NCBI RefSeq assembly: GCF_003173715.1
Contig: NZ_CP029550.1
Span: 3,440,501-3,504,500, forward strand
Length of the DNA stretch: 64,000 nucleotides
Source: Methylobacterium durans
GTDB taxonomy: Bacteria > Pseudomonadota > Alphaproteobacteria > Rhizobiales > Beijerinckiaceae
Direction: 5' to 3'
Both the position numbers and the translations under genes were made by a program. Every line of letters starts with the position of its first letter. Position 1 is the first letter of the stretch. The notes under the pieces are model-generated. The model searched no databases. It was not told the origin of the DNA and saw nothing but the letters and a program-made list of their open reading frames with translations. Positions 58,101-64,000 of the stretch are shown here, piece by piece.

Positions 58101-58867
58101 GGCGCCTCAACTGGAGACGAGCCAAGTTGAAGTCCGGCGGGGGCACTATTCGGCTGGCCCGCTTGCACCGTCCTTCCCGGGGCCACCGGATTAATCGAAG
58201 GCGGTGACCCGAGAGCGAGGACGCTCGGAGGTGTTGAAGATCCGGGCGCGAACTGAACCGCGTGATGAGTCGGGCCGCCGGTTGTCTGATCGGGCCCTGG
58301 AGTGCTCTGCCTTATTACCGTTTGGTCGGAATCATGTGGCGGATTGAACTGTGGCAGAATGGGAGCGGTGACAGATACGCTCGGCGCCTCATTGAGAACG
58401 ACGTTTGCGGAATGACCAAGATGAAGAGCAGCGCCGTTCAGGAGGTTTAGTGTTGCTGCGCCTCCACTCTCGGTCCGGACAAGGTCGCCTTTGTAGACGG
58501 GATCACCCGCGTGGAGGGTCACTGTGGCGCCGTTTCGCACGGCCGTGACACTACCAGAAGCGGTTTCCACATTGCCGATCGGCTGATTGGCTCCTGGGGG
58601 TGAGGTGTGGGCGAGCTGTACCCGCTCGCTTAAGTGGCCAGGCGACAAGGAAACCGCGGCAATTTGCTGCAAGCTGTCCGAGCGCCGCGCGACTGGCCTC
58701 TCGGTCGCTTCGTAGCCGTAGGCAGCAAGTTGGTGAATGTGTTTGGGAGAGGTGCTTTCAGTCTCGCTTGCGACGCGGTCCAGGAAATCTGGCTCCGCGC
58801 TTCGGGCAGAGGGGCTTCTCGCCGTTTCACGCGGCTCGGCCGGTTCACTGTTGTGCAGGTCCGACAT
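55130..58867 (-). CDS. Large FecR-domain protein with about 24 Gly/Asn/Pro-rich repeats
   Basis: The 1245-residue protein starts MSDLHNSEPAEPRETARSPS; an ATG six codons upstream is less likely because GCGAGGGA fits this one. A FecR-like domain (about 100-170) reads GSVTAVRNGATVTLHAGDPV, YKGDLVRTESGGAATLNLLN, of the type found near the start of type I secreted adhesins. A Pro/Ser linker follows, then 24 imperfect repeats of about 28 residues with the phrase PGNSGNAPGHAADAPGNG. The final 250 residues are Ser/Thr/Ala-rich, non-repetitive. No Sec signal. Probably a secreted surface or matrix protein. Confidence 0.85.
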   Translation of the reverse strand: MSDLHNSEPAEPRETARSPSARSAEPDFLDRVASETESTSPKHIHQLAAYGYEATERPVARRSDSLQQIAAVSLSPGHLSERVQLAHTSPPGANQPIGNVETASGSVTAVRNGATVTLHAGDPVYKGDLVRTESGGAATLNLLNGAALHLGHSANVVLNEAPSVSVTAPILPQFNPPHDSDQTVIRQSTPGPDQTTGGPTHHAVQFAPGSSTPPSVLALGSPPSINPVAPGRTVQAGQPNSAPAGLQLGSSPVEAPVAPQTSPSASAANTAAPPLSTGSSSGSVGHSLSNFNSNSIGNGFTSGTGNTIVFSTLIGRSNSGDSPGNAAETPSNGLNGSVSAGPSHSSTAPGNGTGRGGIPSGLALDGNISAGPGNSGNAPGHAGGVPGNGSSLSGGPSLNGGVSVGPGNSGNAPGNATDAPGNSLGLNGGVSIGPGNSGNAPGRAGEAPGNGLTLNGGISAGPGNSGNAPGHAADAPGDGIALSGGVSAGPGNSGNAPGHAADIPGTGSGLPGGPGLNGGVSISSGNSGNVPGQAADAPGNGNGLNGSVSVSPGNSGNAADTPGNGSGFPGGLGLNGGVSISPGNSGDAPGNATDAPGNGPSVSGSASAGPGNSGNAPGRVADVPSSVSLSGTVSAGPGNSGNAPGHAADTPGSGLSLNGNVSAGASNSDNAPGRAGEAPGTGIGLNGSDSAGPGNSGNAPGHAADAPGNGIGLNGSVSVSPGNSGNAPEHATDTSGNGNGLTGGLGLNGGVSIGPGNSGNAPEHSADAPGTGIGLNGGVSVSPGNSGNAPGHAAGTPGSGISLNGNLSPDPGNSGDAPGHTADALGSGLSLNGIVSTGPGNSGNAPGHVTNVLGDGVTLSGSVSASPGNSGNTPGHAADAPGNSISLNGSVSAGSGNSDNAPSTAAGAPGDSIALSRGVSAGPGNSAEAPGHAADVPAGGLSLNADASASAGKLGNVAGDVADTLGNSITLSGGLSAGPGNSGNAPGHAADTPGNGTGLSGSVSGGADQGHNGNKPGSVQDVASSIVAGTSTAGGEPHAAAVASDTQGQISANTSSRVVEPTTHNATETTGTTGSSNGVQIQGETLTAAPEILKDKIGPAAVDAQPTTATDSKGEDHVTINTHGDSTSKRSASSGPIEISNLHQISADNLDAFTFPPQQISADKGAASPGSTQSGNLGSFLATYLADGSSHLVEEQTNPVHGADAHLQKQSTITGGDLHSGDMPDPMATYLLTSSADHGHVSHPA
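55880..57935 (-). repeat. Tandem array of about 24 imperfect 84-bp coding repeats
   Basis: Each unit codes for about 28 residues around GPGNSGNAPGHAAD. Units differ at 10-30 percent of positions and some carry insertions, so the array is old, with a possibility of length variation by recombination. The opposite strand is also open for more than 600 codons as a by-product of the repeated codon pattern. Confidence 0.9.
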
Positions 58868-59206
58868 AGGCGTCCCTCGCCGCAATATAACAGGAGGGAA
58901 ACTGCTGAGGTGCTCTCTGGTTCAGAACTGCAATCGCTGCTGGACTCTGTTCAAACACCCTCATTCCGCGGTGGAAGCCGGCTGTGAGTCGCAACTCGCG
59001 ACACGGGTCTGCGAGCTAATCGGTTGGCTCTAACGACTTGGTCGCTACCAACGCAGGGCTACGTCGGGCTGCAGGTCGCTTGTGCGCGCCCTGGATACTC
59101 TCTCTGTGGGGAGATCTGGCCGGTGATGCAGACCGATGCGACCGCGGCGCGCCGCTGGCTTCCGCTCTGAGCGCCTAACCCTGAACGGCGAACCCGGATG
59201 GCTGCA
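58868..59206. other. Intergenic region upstream of the FecR-domain gene
   Basis: Probably holds the promoter of the minus-strand FecR-domain gene; I cannot point to one. Near 59065-59095 it contains GCTGCAGGTCGCTTGTGCGC, also present at about 51866 in a fragment of the repeated gene family. Confidence 0.5.
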
Positions 59207-60954
59207 TCAGTTGCTAGCTCGTACCCGCACCCCGGCGAATCCGAGCGTGACGCGCGCGCCGGAGTTGTTGCCGACGCTGTAAGAGGTGCCATTCCAGAAC
59301 ACGCCGATCTTACCGGGCGGTGGTTTGTCTGAGGCCACGAAGGTCGAGCCGGCCTGCCCCACAAGGGCGACTTGGCCCCCACCGAGCAGAAACTCCGCCG
59401 TCGCCCCGGTGCGATCCTCGCTGAGAAGGATTTTCCCAGACCCTGGCGCGATGGCCAAGGTTGCTCCTTGCGCGATTGGGGTTCCGGCGGTGCTCGCGTC
59501 GACACTCCAGCCGCTCGCTGCGTCGTTCGTGGCGTGGAAGGCGGGCGCTTGAGGACTGCCCATCGTGCTCCTGCCGAGCGGCACACCGGTATAGAGCGGG
59601 CCGCTCGCATTGGCGCTCGCGTCGTATGAGCCCAAGATCACGCTGCCCCCATGAACTGCGATCCCGTAGCCGCCGCCCTTGCTGGCCTTGTTCCTTGCAA
59701 GGAAGGGCGATCCATCGATGACGGCGGAGCCGCCGGCGATGTTGATCCCATTGCCGGAGGTGGTTCGGCCGTTCTCGATGAAGGAGCCGCCTGTGACCTT
59801 GGTGTGAGCGAGGCTGACGAGGCCGTCGCCGCCGTTGTTGTAGCTGTGAGCGCCGACAAAGCGGGCCAGCGAGCCCGGAGATTGTGCCCGAATATCGAAG
59901 CCCGCGGAACCGTTCGAGGCCGACCAGCAGCCTTCGCAGAACAGGAAGCCCAGGGTGTTAGCATCCGCGAAGACGCCCTTGTTCGAGTTGCTGTCCACCG
60001 AGAACTCAGCGCCCAGGTATGTCTCCCGATTGATCGCGCCGCGATCGAGATCGGTCGAGAACCAGACCCCGAAGCTGGCAAGCGAGACCCCACCGGACAT
60101 GAACTTCACGCCGCCCGTGCCGCCAGTAAGATGCACTCCGAAATGTCCACATTGGACGATCTGGCCACCGCCGTCCCAGGTCATCTCCGAACCGAAGGCG
60201 CCCGCGTCCATGCCGCTGAGCTGAAAGCAATCGTTGACCGCGCCTGAGATGTTCGTGCCGTGCAGGCCGACGTTGTCGAAGCCTTGGACGACCAGGCCAT
60301 TGTAGAGCCGAGGCTTTCCACGATCCGCTGTCAGCTCGGCCTTTGAGCCGACATTGACGGACCAAAGGCCGAGATTGCGCACCCTCTGCGCGTAGATCGC
60401 GTGCCCGCCGGTCTTCGTCAGCCCCGCTTGGTCCAGATCGTGAAGTTCCTCAGATTGACGTTCGTCGCGATGCGAGCACCGTCGCCGATGACGAGGCCGT
60501 TGCCGGCAGCGCTCGTCAGGAGAAGGCGCGCGCCCGGGGCGCCCTCGATATCGGTCCCATCCGCGGTGACCGTAACGGTGCTGATGCAGAAGCTGCCTCT
60601 CGGGATCTCGAGTTTCGCGCCCGCTGCCGCATTGACGGCATTCTGGACCGCCAGGGTGCTGTCCACTTTGCACGACGGGTCCGAGACCGCGCCGTAGTCG
60701 AGGATGTTGAGGCGCTGCTGAAGCTTGGCCTCGATAGTGAGCTGTGCGGCCCCACGCCCGGTGTTGCTCCAGGGTGCCAGCCGCCCGAGATTGGCGAGCA
60801 CCGTTCGGATCTGGGCCGGGATAGCCTCGGCGACAGCGTTGTCATTGATTGATGGGGGCTCGGAGCGCTGGGCCGGGAGAGATTGCGCCAGCAGGGCCGA
60901 CACCGGGAGCATGATCCCGATCGCTCCCATTGCCCAAAGGACCTTCGCGTTCAT
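59207..60954 (-). pseudogene. Exported right-handed beta-helix protein, broken by one missing G
   Basis: The first 178 residues (signal peptide MNAKVLWAMGAIGIMLPVSA, then LNILDYGAVSDPSCKVDSTL and AVQNAVNAAAGAKLEIPRGS, a pectate-lyase-like entrance) are in one frame and the remaining 400 (HAIYAQRVRNLGLWSVNVGS, DCFQLSGMDAGAFGSEMTWD, SGNGINIAGGSAVIDGSPFL) in another. One C added to CCCC at 60422-60425 (G on the coding strand) joins IWTKRG to LTKTGGHA, for a 582-residue protein of normal length. It may be a polysaccharide lyase or a structural surface protein; no catalytic residues can be assigned. Confidence 0.8.
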
Positions 60955-61070
60955 GGAGCCTCCTCAAGCGCGTGATGGTGGATCACGCTCAGTGGCCGTG
61001 GCGTTGGGGGCCGCATCACCGCGCATCGTGGTGCCTGCGCTAGCTCATGACCCTGCCGAGATTGAGCGGC

Positions 61071-61967
61071 TCAGGCCCGCATGATAGCCGCAGCCAGCGC
61101 TGCAGCCTGTTCACGGTCGCGACAGAGCAACCAAAGGTCATCGTGCCCGGAAAAATCGGCATCGAACATGTCGATGATCTGCGCGGGCGGCGGGCCGAGA
61201 TCCGGCCAGTGATAGAGGGAATGGCCGACGCCGCCGAGGACCGGCAGGATCGGAGCGAGATCCCAGAGTTTGTGGTTGCTCAGCGTCGCGTCGAGCCGGC
61301 CTGTGGCGACCAGTGCCGCATCCGCGATGGCGCCGCTCTCGCTCCAGGGGAAGAAGCCTTGCTGATAGTCCAGCGTGTAGCGCTGTGCAGCCGGAGCGAG
61401 CCAGCCGACATGAGACGTCCGCACGGAGGAACGGTTCAGCGGTTGCAGATCGTGGGTTCTCCGGCCACCCAGGGTTGGCGCCCAGTACGTCACTCCGTCG
61501 TGGGCTGCCAAGATGAGGCCGCGCTCCTCGTCGGCAGATCGATGCTGGACCGGACCTGCCCGGTCATCGCACCATGCCGGCAAACTCAAGACGCTCGCTT
61601 CCGGCCAACCGGAACGACAAGCGGCGATCATCGTGCCCCAGCCAGGAAGACCGCCAGCGTAGGGCTTCGTTCCGTCGATCGGATCCGCGACGAAGGTCCA
61701 GCCCGGTCTCGACAGACGTGTTCTCGCCTCCGCCCATCCCAATCGGTCGGCCGTTTCCTCCTCAATCGTGTGCTGCCCGAACCGGTCACGCACCAAGCGG
61801 CTGATCTCGAGGTCAGCCTCGGTCAGGGCCTGCCCCAACCCATCACCCTTGTGACCAACCTGGAGCCCAGCTGCGCGCATCGACAAGGCTAGCTGCCCCG
61901 CCTCCTCAACAAAGGTCAGCATGCGCAACATGATGTCGTGCACGTCGCGATCAACTAAATCTGACAA
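61071..61967 (-). CDS. Inositol-monophosphatase-family phosphatase
   Basis: The 298-residue protein has the family's metal-binding motifs: HTIEEETADR, VADPIDGTKPYAGGLPGWGT with the DPIDGT signature, and KLWDLAPILPVLGGVG with WDLAP. Members hydrolyse phosphate from inositol, histidinol, fructose-bisphosphate or nucleotide substrates; which one cannot be decided here. No signal peptide. Its ATG lies at 61967, and the 61968-62656 region beside it is unassigned. It precedes the beta-helix gene by 116 bases on the same strand. Confidence 0.85.
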   Translation of the reverse strand: MSDLVDRDVHDIMLRMLTFVEEAGQLALSMRAAGLQVGHKGDGLGQALTEADLEISRLVRDRFGQHTIEEETADRLGWAEARTRLSRPGWTFVADPIDGTKPYAGGLPGWGTMIAACRSGWPEASVLSLPAWCDDRAGPVQHRSADEERGLILAAHDGVTYWAPTLGGRRTHDLQPLNRSSVRTSHVGWLAPAAQRYTLDYQQGFFPWSESGAIADAALVATGRLDATLSNHKLWDLAPILPVLGGVGHSLYHWPDLGPPPAQIIDMFDADFSGHDDLWLLCRDREQAAALAAAIMRA

Positions 61968-62656
61968 TCAACCCTCTACTTCCCCATCATCGCTCGGCGT
62001 CGAGATCTGCGATGCCAGAGCCCTGGAAATGCCCGCAGACTGCGTGCGGAACGCGACTGCGTTCGCGGTGATCGTTGCGTATCATCGGCGTCCCCGAAAT
62101 GCCCCCTCTCCGTTTGGGTCGGCCATTGACCATGCTGATCGTAAGATGGGCTGGAAGTTCGATGTGATGGCCACCTCGTGCTTCGTATCCCGGCGTGCCT
62201 TGAGTGGAGCATCAGATTCGACAACTTGAGAAAAATTTTGGGATAAGGAAGAATGGCTTACCGTAGCAGGCTATTCTGAAGAAGAGTGTAACGTCGAAAT
62301 CAAACGGTTGTGCAAATTTCGCGATACGAGACGAGCTAATATTGCTATGATTAAAAATGGCTTGGGAAATCCGAACTCCCCTTGGCATAATAATGGCAGG
62401 GATGAGGACCGCTAGCTAAACTGGCGCATCCCCTCAGGGTGGGTCGCAGCATTCAATGCAACTTTCGCGCAGTGAGGTCGAAGTACCGCGGGACGCCTCG
62501 GAGGCGACGCAGGCGCTGGTGAAGGCGGTCGCTTCTGGAGCCCTCAGCGGGCGCGGCGGCTTTATCGAGACCAGCGTTTGGCAGAACGAACCCATTTCCT
62601 AAAGCCTGGCCGCGCCTCGCTCGTTTCCGCTCTCAGGCTTCTCGATTTGGTCTGGC
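61968..62656. other. Intergenic stretch without a confident gene
   Basis: Contains a possible 48-codon gene at 62456-62602 (MQLSRSEVEVPRDASEATQA...), without a good ribosome site. A near-repeat TTTGGCAGAACGAACCCATT / TTTGGCAAAACGAACCCAAT occurs at about 62576 and 62702. No other feature is recognised. Confidence 0.4.
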
Positions 62657-63265
62657 ATGTCGGGCCGCCGTAAACCAAGAGGACCAAGCACAAAGGACCG
62701 TTTGGCAAAACGAACCCAATTGGGCGTGGATCCTCTGTCGATCGGGAGCGGAGAAGAGGCGGAGCGCTCGGGGTGTTCGCGCGCAGCCGAACTCCCCGGT
62801 GATCGTGCCCGGCAGGCCAACCAGCGGAACGCGAGGGCGAGTACGGGCCCGAGGACCGACTCTGGCAAGGCACGTTCAAGCCAGAACGCGCGCAAGCACG
62901 GTCTTTCCGCCACGAGCTTCGGCTTGGAGGCGCAAGGTGAGGTGAAGCGCCTCGTGGCTGTCCTTCTCGAGTTCACTGCGGGCACACCCGACGCCATCAC
63001 TGCCGCCCATGAAGTGGCGGAGGCGCAGATCCATCTTCAGCGCGTCCTCGCCCTCAAGTCACAGATCACGGGCGAGATACTGGAGGCCCTCGGCGGCCTG
63101 CCCGAAGCAGCGCAGGCCGTGAGCGGGAGCAGGCGCAGCGCGGCTCTGGCGGCAGCCCTTGAAGCGTTGAGCCGGCTTGAGCGCTACGAGCGCCGCGCGT
63201 ACTCGCGGCGGAAGTCCGCATCCCGCCGCTTCGATGATGTGATCTGCCATCCCGGCGAGACCTGA
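62657..63265 (+). CDS. Unrecognised 202-residue protein, second copy of the 51064 family
   Basis: From residue 49 on (DRARQANQRNARASTGPRTD) it is a near copy of the 51064 protein, with few changes through the helical middle and the LSRLERYERRAYSRRKSASR end. The first 48 residues (MSGRRKPRGPSTKDRLAKRT...) are not shared and include a KRTQ-like dispersed motif; the true start may be later. Function unknown. Confidence 0.6.
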   Translation: MSGRRKPRGPSTKDRLAKRTQLGVDPLSIGSGEEAERSGCSRAAELPGDRARQANQRNARASTGPRTDSGKARSSQNARKHGLSATSFGLEAQGEVKRLVAVLLEFTAGTPDAITAAHEVAEAQIHLQRVLALKSQITGEILEALGGLPEAAQAVSGSRRSAALAAALEALSRLERYERRAYSRRKSASRRFDDVICHPGET

Positions 63266-63353
63266 TCCGCAGGACAGGGCCTCAGCCAGAGGTTCATTGG
63301 GCCACAACGCCAGGCATCGCTGTCAGCAACCGCCGGCCTCGTGGCCGCGAGCC
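62801..63353 (+). repeat. Long direct repeat, copy 2 (partner at 51068-51620)
   Basis: Same orientation as copy 1, about 11.7 kb away. The region between the copies includes higBA, the stress protein, the FecR-domain and beta-helix genes. No integrase or attachment site is seen next to either copy. Confidence 0.8.
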
Positions 63354-63426
63354 CACGAGGCACCCGAGGAGGGGGTTAGGCGGACGCACCGGTCGTCCGG
63401 TGCGTCCGTCGATGAGCGTCGGCGGC

Positions 63427-64000
63427 TCAGACCAGCTGCCCGCCCTGCTCGATCTGCCCGAGGTGAACACTGTGCGCCTCAGCGCTGTCGGTGAGCAGCA
63501 CAGCCAGATCCGCCCGCGAGGTTCCGCGATTGAGTAGGTCGGTCCAATAGGCACGTCCCCCTGCATCCGCGTGGCGGCCCAACGCGTTCACGTAGAGGGC
63601 GTCCACGTAGTCGCTGTTGCTCATGCTGCCGTACTTCGACACGTTCTCTGGCGTCCCGAGGAAGGCCCGCGCGAGGTCACTCAATGAGCCGCCACGCTTG
63701 AGCTGGTCCGTCCAGAACTGCAGGCCGCCGGCATCGGGCGCGCGGTTGAGCATGGTGTAGTAGAGCCGCGCCACGTCGGAGGCCTGCTTGTCGGGCACGA
63801 AGAGGCCAGCGTCGAAGGCAGGCCTCAAGCTGCTCACGTGCTCGTCCGAGAAGACGAAGCCGAGGGCCACGTCGATGCGGGTCGCGCCGCGGTCGAGCTG
63901 GCCTGCCCAGTAGTCGAGACCGGCGCTGTCGGCCTGACGGTGCAGGGTTGCCTGGTAGAGCTGCTGGACGAAGTCGCGGTTGCCGAGCGCGCCCGCTCGC
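63427..64000 (-). CDS. DUF4214-domain protein, C-terminal part (start outside window)
   Basis: The minus-strand frame is open to the right edge. Three DUF4214 modules are visible: FVQQLYQATLHRQADSAGLD and YWAGQLDRG; VARLYYTMLNRAPDAGGLQF; and YVDALYVNALGRHADAGGRA and YWTDLLNRG. It ends EAHSVHLGQIEQGGQLV. Like the 7841 gene product it is probably a type I secreted surface protein. GC-rich. Confidence 0.85.
   Translation of the reverse strand, partial: RAGALGNRDFVQQLYQATLHRQADSAGLDYWAGQLDRGATRIDVALGFVFSDEHVSSLRPAFDAGLFVPDKQASDVARLYYTMLNRAPDAGGLQFWTDQLKRGGSLSDLARAFLGTPENVSKYGSMSNSDYVDALYVNALGRHADAGGRAYWTDLLNRGTSRADLAVLLTDSAEAHSVHLGQIEQGGQLV

Noticed and set aside
61921..62229. 102-codon plus-strand gene
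   Set aside because: Starts inside the inositol-phosphatase gene in antisense, with unnatural composition and no known motif.

Overview
The window looks like a piece of a GC-rich alphaproteobacterial genome, most probably Methylobacterium or a close relative. I infer this from the high GC of the housekeeping genes, the DUF4214 and VCBS-repeat secreted proteins, and the mix of IS110, IS630, IS5, IS3, IS256 and IS701 debris. No database search was possible. The window reads as a cell-surface locus with mobile DNA scattered through it.

Region 1 (1-16.8 kb) is a protein-export locus. It starts with the C-terminal 1249 residues of a giant VCBS/C-type-lectin surface protein. Next come two overlapping SapC-family genes on the minus strand, and divergent from them an unrecognised 309-residue protein and a DUF4214 protein with glycine-rich repeats. 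A methyltransferase, a glycosyltransferase, two tandem PrtD-type type I secretion ABC transporters that share an almost identical ATPase half, and an HlyD-type adaptor follow. No outer-membrane TolC-like gene is in view.

Region 2 (17-46.8 kb) is a surface-polysaccharide cluster. GC-rich, conserved genes for CMP-KDO synthesis (kdsD, kdsA, kdsB) and GDP-mannose synthesis (manC) alternate with AT-richer, probably acquired genes. The latter include glycosyltransferases, a polysaccharide pyruvyl transferase, a DUF115/GT42-like protein, an SGNH hydrolase, an alpha/beta hydrolase-like protein and a sialidase-like protein. IS remains fill 22.9-24.8 kb and 32.2-37.5 kb. In the second block an IS630 element sits exactly in a stop codon, was later split by IS3 and IS110 DNA, and is abutted by an IS5 element.

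Region 3 (47-64 kb) is accessory. It holds a cytochrome P450 broken by an in-frame stop, a small XRE regulator, a run of unknown genes including an HNH protein, a higBA toxin-antitoxin pair with a nearby higA fragment, stress and periplasmic proteins, and a 1245-residue FecR-domain protein with about 24 copies of a 28-residue Gly/Asn/Pro repeat. It ends with a beta-helix exoprotein, an inositol-monophosphatase-like enzyme and the end of another DUF4214 protein. Two direct repeats of about 550 bp flank about 11 kb of it.

Taken together, the layout resembles S-layer loci in which a type I secretion system lies beside the polysaccharide genes that anchor its substrate. A second notable property is that seven reading-frame breaks, in five surface-glycan genes, are all repaired by adding one G (or C) to a G/C run. 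This points either to homopolymer errors in the assembly or to real slippage.
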